From Clostridiales bacterium (GTDB taxonomy: Bacteria; Bacillota; Clostridia; Lachnospirales; Lachnospiraceae): a stretch of DNA of 42,254 nt. Below the pieces are notes generated by a model. That model saw only the letters and a program-made list of their open reading frames with translations. It was not told the DNA's origin and did no database searches. Shown here piece after piece: positions 32,196 to 40,045 of the stretch. The stretch is from NCBI GenBank assembly GCA_018376135.1, contig JAHABX010000027.1, forward strand, positions 1 to 42,254. The letters run 5' to 3'. Position 1 is the first letter of the stretch, and every line of letters starts with the position of its first letter. Made by a program: the position numbers and the translations under genes.

Positions 32196-33932
32196 TTATT
32201 CCTGTACTGTCTGACCGCCCTCTGAGGCACCCGATTCCGACTGTCCGGATGACTGTCCCTGGCTTCCGGCAGGGTCTGCAGGCTGTCCCTGAGCACCCGA
32301 CTGCTCTGCGGACTGATCTGTCCCGCCCGACTGCTGCGTTCCGGTCTGTTCCTGTTCTGATGGCTGCTGCGTTGTTCCGGACTGCTCCGGCTCCTGCGGC
32401 TGTTCCTCTTCAGATGGAGTCTCCGGCTCCTGCGGCTGTTCCTCCTCAGATGGAGTCTCCGGTTCTTCCGGTTTCTGCTCCTCCTCAGATGGAGTCTCCG
32501 GTTCTTCCGGTTTCTGCTCCTCCTCAGATGGAGTCTCCGGTTCTTCCGGTTTCTGCTCCTCCTCAGACGGTGTCGTAGATTCCTCCGGCTCTTCCTCTTC
32601 CTCTGGCTCTTCCTCTGATTCCTCCTCTGAAGGCTTGGATGTGGAATAGCTTGTCCAGTAGTAATAGAAAATATGATCCTTAATGATCCAGTACGGCACT
32701 CCGCCATTTTTAAGGTTCGTGATCAGTGACGGAACCGGTGCCCAGGTACGGAAGAAAAGAGAATCCCCCACATTGCTGGTTCCGTTTACAACGGTCCTTG
32801 CCGCATCCCAGCACGACTGGGTCACAATATTCGGAATATCATCATCCTGCTCTGCCTGAAGCACCAGATCATAACGGCCTGAACCAACGGGCTCAAACTG
32901 TCTGGACTGGCGCAGCACACCTTCCAGCGAATTGGGATACCTGGAGCTCCTCACGCGGTTCATGATCACATAGCCTACCGCGAGCTGCCCTTCCAGTCCC
33001 TGGTTGCCCGCCTCACAGTAGATGATCGTTGCAAGACACATCAGCTCATAATCACTCAGACTGATCTCATGGTTGGATATCTGCGGATCACCGGCAATGA
33101 TCGTCACACCATCCATTGAAGATGCTGCATTCTGCGCCGCTTCGATCCTTGCCTGCCGCTCCTCGGCTGCTGCCTTTTCGATCAGTTCATTCAGGATCCT
33201 CTGCTTTTCTGCTATCAGCTCTTCCATACTGCTGAGCTCTCCAGCCTTCTGCTGGAGCAGTTCGTTGAACTGGCTGAGCTTGGAGCCGGCCGCCTTCTGC
33301 TGGCTTGCCACCTGCTGCTTCTTCTTTTCTGTCTCCTCTTTCAGAAGTGCCAGACTGTCCTTTTCCTCCTGCAGAGCGGCATACTGCGCTTCCAGCTCCG
33401 CCTTGGAGCTCTTGTAGCTGTCCAGCATACTTCTGTCATAGGTATTGATATTGGTGGCATATTCCACCTGATTCAGCATATCGGCGATCCCTTCTGTCAG
33501 CGCTGCCGTCAGATAGGTCAGCATGGTATCCTGCCCGTTTTCATACATATACTGAATGCGCTTTTTCATATCCACATACTGCTTATCCAGCTCTTCCTGC
33601 GCAGTCGCAACCTCCTGCTCCTTGGCTGCAACCTCCGCTTCCTTCTTCTGGATATCCCCGTTCAGGATGGATATCTGCTCATTCAGACTCTTAGACTGCT
33701 GGTTTAAGTTTTTCAGGTAATTTTCCGTCTCTGCTTTGGAGTTGTTCAGCTTGTTTTTCTCCTGCTCTGCCGCCTTTTTCTGCTCCTCCGCCTCGCTCTT
33801 CTCCTGTTCCACCTGATCGATCTTTTCCTGGGTCTCCTTGCTTACCGCCAGGGCAATATTCACAGAAGAGCCCACGCTAAGCGCAAGCAGAAGGCAAAGT
33901 ATTCTTTTGGCACACTTCTGTACTCTCTTCAT
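32196..33932 (-). CDS. Cell wall hydrolase: signal peptide, long coiled coil, SleB-type domain and E/P-rich repeat tail
   Basis: 578 residues. Signal peptide 1-29 (ending ALA before VSKE); coiled coil about 30-265, like the N-terminal part of PcsB/CwlO hydrolases that docks to the FtsEX division complex; SleB/CwlJ-type hydrolase domain (Hydrolase_2) at about 292-428 with catalytic Glu307 in IIYCEAGNQ and the AVGYVIMNRVRSSRYPNS stretch; then a tail of five near-identical 12-13 residue units (TPSEEEQKPEEPE, later TPSEEEQPQEPE) at 454-516 and a Gln/Gly/Ser-rich end. The start is ATG 33932 with AAAGGAG before it. SleB domains are best known from spore cortex lysis; with a PcsB-like coil this one probably acts in vegetative wall turnover (inference). 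Last gene of a ten-gene operon. Confidence 0.88.
   Translation of the reverse strand: MKRVQKCAKRILCLLLALSVGSSVNIALAVSKETQEKIDQVEQEKSEAEEQKKAAEQEKNKLNNSKAETENYLKNLNQQSKSLNEQISILNGDIQKKEAEVAAKEQEVATAQEELDKQYVDMKKRIQYMYENGQDTMLTYLTAALTEGIADMLNQVEYATNINTYDRSMLDSYKSSKAELEAQYAALQEEKDSLALLKEETEKKKQQVASQQKAAGSKLSQFNELLQQKAGELSSMEELIAEKQRILNELIEKAAAEERQARIEAAQNAASSMDGVTIIAGDPQISNHEISLSDYELMCLATIIYCEAGNQGLEGQLAVGYVIMNRVRSSRYPNSLEGVLRQSRQFEPVGSGRYDLVLQAEQDDDIPNIVTQSCWDAARTVVNGTSNVGDSLFFRTWAPVPSLITNLKNGGVPYWIIKDHIFYYYWTSYSTSKPSEEESEEEPEEEEEPEESTTPSEEEQKPEEPETPSEEEQKPEEPETPSEEEQKPEEPETPSEEEQPQEPETPSEEEQPQEPEQSGTTQQPSEQEQTGTQQSGGTDQSAEQSGAQGQPADPAGSQGQSSGQSESGASEGGQTVQE
32385..32573 (-). repeat. In-frame tandem repeat in the cell wall hydrolase gene
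   Basis: Three 39-bp units followed by two 36-bp units, nearly identical, coding TPSEEEQ(K/P)(P/Q)EEPE-type modules. Length variation by slippage is possible and would change only the tail length. Confidence 0.85.
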
Positions 33933-33961
33933 CACAGACTCTCCTTTTCCTGTGGAACCCG

Positions 33962-34459
33962 TCAGTCCCAATCGTATTTCGTCAGCTTCCCTTCCAGCTG
34001 CATATGCGCAAAATTCTGCTGGCGCAGTGCTTCATACAGCACGATCGCCACCGAATTGGACAGATTCAGAGAACGAATCATGGGATTCATGGGAATCCGG
34101 ATGGCATTCTCCTTATTTTCGTGCAGGATCTCCTCCGGAATACCTGCACTTTCCTTTCCGAACATTATATAGCAGTCCGGCTCAAAATGTGCCTCTGTGT
34201 ACACATTCGGTCCCTTCGTGGTTGCCATATAGATCTTTGCTCCCGGATTTCTCTGCAGAAAATCCTCATAGTCCAGATAAGTGGTAACATCCAGATCCTT
34301 CCAGTAATCCATGCCTGCACGGCGCAGCTCCTTCTCTCCCAGGCGAAAGCCCAAAGGCTCGATCAGATGAAGCCTTGTTCCGGTCGCCACACAGGTTCTT
34401 CCGATATTTCCGGTATTGGCAGGAATCTCCGGCTCATACAACACAATATTCAGTGCCAT
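33962..34459 (-). CDS. trmL: tRNA (cytidine(34)-2'-O)-methyltransferase
   Basis: A 165-residue SPOUT methyltransferase. MALNIVLYEPEIPANTGNIGRTCVATG is the typical TrmL/YibK opening; the knotted SAM site is in YIMFGKESAGIPEE, PMNPMIRSLNLSNSVAIVLYEALRQ. It methylates the 2'-OH of the wobble base of tRNA-Leu(CAA/UAA-like). The start ATG 34459 follows AGAGGATAAGT and lies 2 bp from the aminotransferase stop; a longer reading frame upstream would overlap that gene. Length equals typical TrmL (about 155-165). Confidence 0.93.
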   Translation of the reverse strand: MALNIVLYEPEIPANTGNIGRTCVATGTRLHLIEPLGFRLGEKELRRAGMDYWKDLDVTTYLDYEDFLQRNPGAKIYMATTKGPNVYTEAHFEPDCYIMFGKESAGIPEEILHENKENAIRIPMNPMIRSLNLSNSVAIVLYEALRQQNFAHMQLEGKLTKYDWD

Positions 34460-34461
34460 AC

Positions 34462-35640
34462 TTATCCTCTCTTCTGTTCCTCTCTCAGACGTTCCACAAA
34501 ATCCTTCAGCCGTCCCAGCGCGATCTTCAGATTTTCCAGCGAGTATGCATAAGAAATACGAAGGAAGCCTTCCCCGCAGTCTCCAAATGCAGTTCCCGGA
34601 ACCACTGCAACCTTCTCTTCCTGAAGGAACCTCTCTGCAAACGCTTCCGAGGTCATACCAAATTCTTTGATACACGGGAAGACATAAAATGCTCCGTAGG
34701 GTTCAAAGCACTCAAGCCCCATCTCACGAAATGCATGCATCAGATAGCGGCGTCTCTGGTCATAGGCTTCCCGCATCCTTTCCACATCCCCGTCTCCGTT
34801 GCGCAGCGCCTCTACAGCCGCATACTGACTGGTGGTCGGGGCACACATGATCGCAAACTGATGGATCTTGGTCATCTGTTCAATGATCTCCTTCGGACCG
34901 CATGCATATCCAAGTCTCCATCCTGTCATGGCATATGACTTGGAAAATCCATTGATCAGGATCGTCCGCTCCCGCATTCCAGGAATACCGACTATGGAGA
35001 CATGCTCCTCCTTATAACTGAGCTCGCTGTAGATCTCATCGGAGAGCACAAAAATATCCTTCTCGATAATAACCTCTGCGATCTCCTCCAGATCCTTTTG
35101 CTCCATGATGGCGCCGGTAGGATTGTTCGGAAACGGCAGCACCAGAAGCTTTGTCCGATCTGTGATCGCTTCCCGGAGTTCCCGGGCTGTCAGACGGAAT
35201 TCATTCTCCGCTTTCAGTTCAATAATGACAGGTTTTCCGCCTGCCAGTACAGCACACGGCTCATAGGATACGTAGCTTGGCTGGGGGATCAGAACCTCTT
35301 CTCCCGGATTCAGCATCGCACGCATGGCAAGGTCAATGCCTTCACTTCCTCCAACCGTCACAAGCACTTCATCATTATGATCATAATCCACATGAATCCG
35401 CCTCTGAAGATATCTGGATATCTCCTCCTTCAGCTCCTTCAGTCCCGCATTGGAAGTATAGAAGGTTCTTCCCTTTTCAAGAGAGTAGATGCCCTCATCC
35501 CTGATATGCCAGGGTGTATCAAAATCCGGCTCTCCAACGCCCAGAGAGATCGCATCCTTCATCTCACTTACCAGATCAAAAAACCTCCGGATTCCTGACG
35601 GCTTAATATTCACGATGGTTTCAGATAAGGGATTTCTCAT
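34462..35640 (-). CDS. Class I/II pyridoxal-phosphate aminotransferase
   Basis: A 392-residue fold-type I aminotransferase. Recognisable are SLGVGEPDFDTPWHIRD near residue 32, FPNNPTGAIM near 168, VLSDEIYSELSY (Asp and Tyr contacting the cofactor) and INGFSKSYAMTGWRLGY with the Schiff-base Lys. The C-terminal Arg binding the substrate carboxylate is within FLRISYAYSLENL. It is close to aspartate/aromatic or branched-chain group members such as PatA/YugH; the substrate is not settled. It overlaps the Lrp regulator gene by 4 bp, a common pairing that suggests amino acid-responsive control. Confidence 0.92.
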   Translation of the reverse strand: MRNPLSETIVNIKPSGIRRFFDLVSEMKDAISLGVGEPDFDTPWHIRDEGIYSLEKGRTFYTSNAGLKELKEEISRYLQRRIHVDYDHNDEVLVTVGGSEGIDLAMRAMLNPGEEVLIPQPSYVSYEPCAVLAGGKPVIIELKAENEFRLTARELREAITDRTKLLVLPFPNNPTGAIMEQKDLEEIAEVIIEKDIFVLSDEIYSELSYKEEHVSIVGIPGMRERTILINGFSKSYAMTGWRLGYACGPKEIIEQMTKIHQFAIMCAPTTSQYAAVEALRNGDGDVERMREAYDQRRRYLMHAFREMGLECFEPYGAFYVFPCIKEFGMTSEAFAERFLQEEKVAVVPGTAFGDCGEGFLRISYAYSLENLKIALGRLKDFVERLREEQKRG

Positions 35641-36119
35641 GGGGTAATCATCATCCTTTCATCTTTTGCAGGGTGGACCATGACAGAACCGTGATCCTTA
35701 TACTTTTTGAGAATAAAATGTGTAGCTGTACTCAATACAGATTCCTGCGGGGACAATTTTCCGGAAACAAACTGTGCCACGTCACGCATGGTCTTTCCTT
35801 CAATCATGACCATAAAGTCAAAACCGCCGGAAATCAGATAAACACAGTCTACCTCCGGGTAATTGTAGATACGCTCTGCAATCTTGTCAAAGCCCTGGCC
35901 TCTCTGGGGAGTCACCTTCACCTCGATCAGTGCAGTCACCTTCTCGGAACCGGTCTTCTCCCAGTCGATCAACGTATGGTATCCGCAGATCACTCCTTCC
36001 TTTTCCATCTGAGCGATCTCATTGGCGATCATCACTTCATCTGTCCCGAGAAGAATCGCAAGATCCTTCAGATCCACACGACTGTTGCGTTCAATATAGG
36101 TTAAAATCTTCTCTCTCAT
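35637..36119 (-). CDS. Lrp/AsnC family transcriptional regulator
   Basis: A 160-residue regulator: N-terminal winged helix (about 1-55, ILTYIERNSRVDLKDLAILLGTDEVMIANEIAQMEKEGVI) and a C-terminal RAM/ACT-like domain (about 65-145, VTALIEVKVTPQRGQGFDKIAERIYNYPEVDCVYLISGGFDFMVMIEGKTMRDVAQFV) that binds amino acids and forms octamers. It ends within the aminotransferase start (ATGA overlap), so it probably acts on that gene or the operon. The C-terminus is longer than usual by a few residues. Confidence 0.92.
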   Translation of the reverse strand: MREKILTYIERNSRVDLKDLAILLGTDEVMIANEIAQMEKEGVICGYHTLIDWEKTGSEKVTALIEVKVTPQRGQGFDKIAERIYNYPEVDCVYLISGGFDFMVMIEGKTMRDVAQFVSGKLSPQESVLSTATHFILKKYKDHGSVMVHPAKDERMMITP

Positions 36120-36130
36120 TTTTTCACCCT

Positions 36131-37117
36131 CTATTCATAAATTTTATACAGTTCATCCGTTTTCGGCCGTTCCAGATAAGCAGTATCCTCACCGTTCACA
36201 ACCTTCTTTGCCTTTCCTTCCACACAGCGTCCAATGAGCGCCGCCCGAATTCCCGCCTTTTCCAATTCCCGAACCAACCCGCGTCCGTCCGGTGCCGTCA
36301 TCAGCATACAGCCGCTGGATATGAGCTGATAGGGATTCAGCCGGAAATATTCGCAGATCTCAATGGTCTCCTGGCGGACAGGAATTGCCTTCAGATCAAT
36401 CTCAAGTCCGATGCCGGACGCTTCTGCCAGTTCCCAGAGGGCTCCGTAGATCCCTCCTTCTGTCACATCATGCATAGCACTGACACCGGACTTCACGGCG
36501 ATCTCCGCCTCCGGCACGACCGAAAGAAACCGGTCAAAGCCCTTCGCCTCTTCCACAAAAGGAGCAGAAAAGAAGCCCTTCAGCTCTTCTTCTTTTTCTT
36601 TTGCAATAATGGACGTTCCTTCGATACCGATCCATTTGGTGACGATCACATCGTCTCCCACAGAGGCGCCGCCGGTCGTTACCAGCCGGTCCTTTTTGAC
36701 CTTTCCGACTCCCGTCACCGTAATCAGCGGCTGGTTCACCGCTGCAGTGATCTCTGTATGTCCTCCCATCACCTGTATATGCAGCTGCTCACAGGTATAT
36801 TCCACCTCCTGCATCAGCTGCCGGATCAACGGCTCGTCCGCTTCAGGCGGAAGCAGGACTGTCAGCAGGACACCTACCGGCTCCGCTCCCGAACTGGCAA
36901 GATCATTCGCCGTGATCTGGATGGCAAGAGATCCCATATTCTTATCTGTTCCCGTAATCGGATCCGTGGACAGGACGAACACCTCATCCGGGGCAAGCTG
37001 CACGACTGCACAGTCCTCGCCCACTCCGGCTCCTACCAGAACCTCTTCCCTCTTTGTATGAATCTGTTTAAATACCGCCCGTTTCAGAATCGTCTCGGGC
37101 ACTTTTCCTATTTCCAT
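36131..37117 (-). CDS. AIR synthase-related protein (HypE/ThiL-like)
   Basis: A 328-residue protein with the PurM-like N-terminal (AIRS) and C-terminal (AIRS_C) domains. VGAGVGEDCAVVQLAPDEVFVLSTDPIT, ITANDLASSGAEPVGVLLTVLLP and VMGGHTEIT are the ATP-binding features; SAMHDVTEGGIYGALWELAEASGIG is the conserved second half. The family includes HypE, ThiL, SelD and PurM. HypE proteins end in a conserved Pro-Arg-Ile-Cys; this protein ends KIYE and lacks the cysteine, and no hyp genes are nearby, so it is not a classical HypE. The reaction is unknown; an ATP-dependent activation is likely. Confidence 0.88.
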   Translation of the reverse strand: MEIGKVPETILKRAVFKQIHTKREEVLVGAGVGEDCAVVQLAPDEVFVLSTDPITGTDKNMGSLAIQITANDLASSGAEPVGVLLTVLLPPEADEPLIRQLMQEVEYTCEQLHIQVMGGHTEITAAVNQPLITVTGVGKVKKDRLVTTGGASVGDDVIVTKWIGIEGTSIIAKEKEEELKGFFSAPFVEEAKGFDRFLSVVPEAEIAVKSGVSAMHDVTEGGIYGALWELAEASGIGLEIDLKAIPVRQETIEICEYFRLNPYQLISSGCMLMTAPDGRGLVRELEKAGIRAALIGRCVEGKAKKVVNGEDTAYLERPKTDELYKIYE

Positions 37118-37126
37118 AGCATCCTC

Positions 37127-38566
37127 TTATTGCGCAGGTGCAGCCGTTGACAGAAGCGGTGCAATATTTGCATCCGCAAGCGCTTCATCCTGTAATGCGA
37201 TCGCTGCACGCAGATTTTCAGACAGCACAGGGTCACCTGCCGTTCCATAGGTCACCACCCGGTTGCCTCCTCTATATGTACTCTTATTTACCTTGACCCG
37301 CTCTGTCTGCACACCATCTACTTTTACCACCTTGTACAGCTCTGCCACATAACCGCTGCTCGCCCTGGTCTCCGTACGATATCCCAGCGGCTGTCCCGGA
37401 TCCTCTGTCAGCACCGTAGTTCCCGGAGTCTCGCTGACCTTCACACTCTCAAAAGAGATCGTTCTGTTGTCTGGTCTGGTCTCTTTTCCGTATATATTAA
37501 ATGTAACCTTTTTATCCTCCGTGGTATAGCCCTCTATGTAGATCGGATAATCCGTGGAGTTGACAAACTTAAAATCCTTATAGGTTCCTGCAATCGCCGC
37601 ATCCTCAGACAAATCCACATAGCTTACCGTCATGGAATGGGGAGACCGCTCCACCACCTCCAGCTCCGCCCGCAGAACCGCATTGTACAAAGTGGTCGAT
37701 ACCTGACAGATACCGCCTCCCATACTGTCCACCACTTCTCCGTTCAGATAGGAGCCTGCCATGGCATAGCCATTCTCCTCCGTGAAAGGAGCCACTACCT
37801 CATAGGTAGAGAACTGTTCCCCTGGATAAAGCACTGTACCATCGATATGCTTTGCCCCGCTGTTAACATTCAGGCTTCTCTTGGAACCGGATGTCTTAAA
37901 GCTGGTACTGAAGGTTCCCAGAAGATCCTGCACATAGGCAAGCTCCTCTGCACTTCCCTCCGGCTCTGTCACTTTTGTGCTGAGCTGCAGCACTTCACTG
38001 CTGCCGGCGGTCCGCTCCCCTGCCAGATACTCCATAATAATATCCGCCGAAGCATCCACATCCAGTACAACGCCCTGCTTTCCGGCCACGAATTCAAACG
38101 TTCCGTTACTGCGGCTGAGAGATGCATTCTGAGCTTCTGCATCATATTTGGTGCACTCCTCTTCCACGAAAGCCCTCACAAGGGTCTCATCCGCGTTCCA
38201 TCTCAGAGCAAATACTTTTCCGCCTTTCTGTACGTCCTTCTGATCCTTATAACGCTTTACCACATTTCCGGTACGCCCGACTCCCAGCGCTTCGTCCACA
38301 ACCTCGTCGTTAGAGTATGCGACCCCGAATTCAGAAAGGCTCACCTTGACCACTTCTTCACCGATACCAAGAGATATCTCCTGCTCTCCCAGCTGCTTCT
38401 CATAAGACTCCAGCGCAGCAAGGGCCTCTGACCTCGTCATATTGGAGACATCCACCTGATCGATCATGATTCCCTTCAGGATCGTGTCCTCCTTTGCAAA
38501 GGCAGTCGTTCCCACGCACAGCAGCAAAACCACCCCTGTGCATAATCTACTCAGATATTTTTTCAT
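37127..38566 (-). CDS. VanW family protein with PG-binding_4 and G5 domains
   Basis: A 479-residue exported protein: signal peptide 1-24 (AFA before KED), a PG_binding_4-like region (about 30-190, IMIDQVDVSNMTRSEALAALESYEKQLG), VanW (about 210-360, GGGICQVSTTLYNAVLRAELEVVERSPHSMTVSYV) and a G5-like domain at about 380-450 (SETPGTTVLTEDPGQPLGYRTETRASSGYVAELYKVV). VanW proteins occur in some glycopeptide resistance clusters but do not confer resistance alone; such housekeeping homologues are common in Clostridia. It probably acts on the wall outside the membrane. Between the AIR-synthase gene (9 bp) and a 34-residue peptide gene (19 bp). Confidence 0.92.
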   Translation of the reverse strand: MKKYLSRLCTGVVLLLCVGTTAFAKEDTILKGIMIDQVDVSNMTRSEALAALESYEKQLGEQEISLGIGEEVVKVSLSEFGVAYSNDEVVDEALGVGRTGNVVKRYKDQKDVQKGGKVFALRWNADETLVRAFVEEECTKYDAEAQNASLSRSNGTFEFVAGKQGVVLDVDASADIIMEYLAGERTAGSSEVLQLSTKVTEPEGSAEELAYVQDLLGTFSTSFKTSGSKRSLNVNSGAKHIDGTVLYPGEQFSTYEVVAPFTEENGYAMAGSYLNGEVVDSMGGGICQVSTTLYNAVLRAELEVVERSPHSMTVSYVDLSEDAAIAGTYKDFKFVNSTDYPIYIEGYTTEDKKVTFNIYGKETRPDNRTISFESVKVSETPGTTVLTEDPGQPLGYRTETRASSGYVAELYKVVKVDGVQTERVKVNKSTYRGGNRVVTYGTAGDPVLSENLRAAIALQDEALADANIAPLLSTAAPAQ

Positions 38567-38585
38567 ATTTTCTCCTCATTCTCTC

Positions 38586-38690
38586 CTATGCAGCGGCAGA
38601 CAGCAGCAGCGGAAGCACCATTGCCACGATCAAAACCACCACGATCACTGCTGCGATCCTTCTTCTTGTCTTCTCATGATACATCTTCAT
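38586..38690 (-). CDS. 34-residue single-pass membrane peptide
   Basis: A very short gene: ATG 38690, stop TAG at 38586. The product starts MKMYHEKTRRRIAA with a Lys/Arg cluster, then one hydrophobic segment of about 20 residues (VIVVVLIVAMVLPLLLSAAA). AAAGGATG precedes the start by about 8 nt. It lies in the operon with 15 bp to the exonuclease gene and 19 bp to the VanW gene, tight spacing that supports a real gene. The orientation should be N-terminus inside. Function unknown; no known family recognised. Confidence 0.65.
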   Translation of the reverse strand: MKMYHEKTRRRIAAVIVVVLIVAMVLPLLLSAAA

Positions 38691-38705
38691 CTCTCTACAT
38701 CCTTT

Positions 38706-39419
38706 CTAGCGCATGATCCTGCCATACTGTAAAATAATCTGGTCGATCATACGGGAAGCTTCACTTTTCGTCATATCCTCTATGCGGATATTTGTTTCTA
38801 TTCTATGATATTTCAGCAAATCATTCAAGTATCCTTTTTGGGAATTTGTGATCGGACTCTGTTTTTTCGCAGCATAGGTCAGTTTCCGCAGCAGAAATGC
38901 TTCCGGATCCTGTTCCCCGAATTCCTCCCACAGCTTCCACAAAATCTCATGCGCTGACAGCGCGTCATCCAATGCCCGGTGAGAACTGCCCGGATCCACC
39001 TGGTAATGGGCACACATGGCAGTCAGTGTCCTGGAGGGAATGTCCGGCAGCACCCTGCGGGCAATTTTCAGTGTATCCAGCGCCTCCTTCTCAAAAGCAA
39101 GCCCCTGATTCACCGCTGCCTGCTTCAAAAATCCATAGTCAAACTGTACATTATGCCCCAGAATCGGAAGCTCCCCGCAGAATTCCACCAGCTCCCGGAT
39201 GGCGTCCTCGCCCTTCTTTCCCGTCTTCTGCATCTCGTCCGTGATGCCGGTCAGCTCCTGTATCCGCCAGGGAATCGGCACCCCCGTATCGATCAACGTT
39301 CCATAGGTCTCTGCGACCTTTCCGCCCTGTACCTTTGCCGCTCCAATCTCGAGCACCTTATCTCTCGCCGGATTCAGTCCCGTTGTCTCCACATCCAGCG
39401 TCACATAATCGTATATCAT
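38706..39419 (-). CDS. DEDDh 3'-5' exonuclease (DnaQ/PolC exonuclease-like)
   Basis: A 237-residue exonuclease. Motif ExoI is DVETTG (Asp9, Glu11), ExoII LGHNVQFDYGFL, and ExoIII SHRALDDA with His and Asp. It is a free-standing proofreading-type exonuclease as in PolC-related proteins. The last 65 residues (KKQSPITNSQKGYLNDLLKYHRIETNIRIEDMTKSEASRMIDQIILQYG) form a small helical module, similar to one that follows the exonuclease in Clostridial homologues. The start overlaps the nth stop by 4 bp. Confidence 0.9.
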   Translation of the reverse strand: MIYDYVTLDVETTGLNPARDKVLEIGAAKVQGGKVAETYGTLIDTGVPIPWRIQELTGITDEMQKTGKKGEDAIRELVEFCGELPILGHNVQFDYGFLKQAAVNQGLAFEKEALDTLKIARRVLPDIPSRTLTAMCAHYQVDPGSSHRALDDALSAHEILWKLWEEFGEQDPEAFLLRKLTYAAKKQSPITNSQKGYLNDLLKYHRIETNIRIEDMTKSEASRMIDQIILQYGRIMR

Positions 39420-40045
39420 TTCTTCTTATATTCCTTACAGTATTTTGTCAGGAAGCACTGTTCACACTTCGGGCTCCTCGCCGTACATATAGTCCTTCCA
39501 AATGTAATAATATGAATATTCCAGAGAATCCAATGATCCTTCGGAAGCTTCTTCATCAGATCAAATTCAATCTTCACCGGATCCTCTTCCTTGGTGAGCC
39601 CCAGCCTTCCGGATATCCGTTTTACATGCGTATCGACTACCACGCTGGGTTCATGGTAAATATTACCGCGGATCACATTCGCCGTCTTCCGCCCCACACC
39701 CGCAAGAGTGGTCAGTTCCTCCAGATCCTTCGGAACCTCTCCCTGATAAGTATCCAAAAGCCTTCTGGTACAGGCGATAATATTCCGCGCCTTATTCTTA
39801 TAGAACCCGGTTGGTTTAATATCCTGTTCCAGCTCTTCCAGATCCGCCCCGGCAAACTTTTCCAGCGTGTCATACTTCCGGAACAGGTCAGCAGTCACAA
39901 GATTCACTCTGGCATCTGTACACTGAGCGCTCAGCATGGTAGCGATCAGAAGCTGCCATGCCGTCTCATAATTCAGATAGCACACATACTCTGTTCCATA
40001 TTCCCGATCCAAAAGCTCCAGTATCTCTTTGGTCCTCTTTGTCAC
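39416..40045 (-). CDS. nth: Endonuclease III
   Basis: A 209-residue DNA glycosylase/AP lyase for oxidised pyrimidines. The HhH motif LAGVGRKTANVI has the catalytic Lys and VVDTHVKRISGRLG the catalytic Asp. A C-terminal iron-sulfur cluster is given by Cys-x6-Cys-x2-Cys-x5-Cys (CTARSPKCEQCFLTKYC). The start is GTG 40045, overlapping the stop of the radical SAM gene (GTGA). Size and motifs equal Nth of E. coli and Bacillus. Confidence 0.96.
   Translation of the reverse strand: MTKRTKEILELLDREYGTEYVCYLNYETAWQLLIATMLSAQCTDARVNLVTADLFRKYDTLEKFAGADLEELEQDIKPTGFYKNKARNIIACTRRLLDTYQGEVPKDLEELTTLAGVGRKTANVIRGNIYHEPSVVVDTHVKRISGRLGLTKEEDPVKIEFDLMKKLPKDHWILWNIHIITFGRTICTARSPKCEQCFLTKYCKEYKKK

Noticed and set aside
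32385..32573. Regular 36-39 bp repeats that might suggest a CRISPR array
   Set aside because: There are no unique spacers; the repeats are contiguous, in frame and code the acidic tail of the cell wall hydrolase.
36131..37117. Assignment as HypE of hydrogenase maturation
   Set aside because: The C-terminal cysteine motif is absent and no other hyp genes are present.
37127..38566. VanW homologue as vancomycin resistance determinant
   Set aside because: No vanA/B/C ligase, vanH or vanX genes are near, and VanW-family proteins with G5 domains are ordinary in Clostridia.
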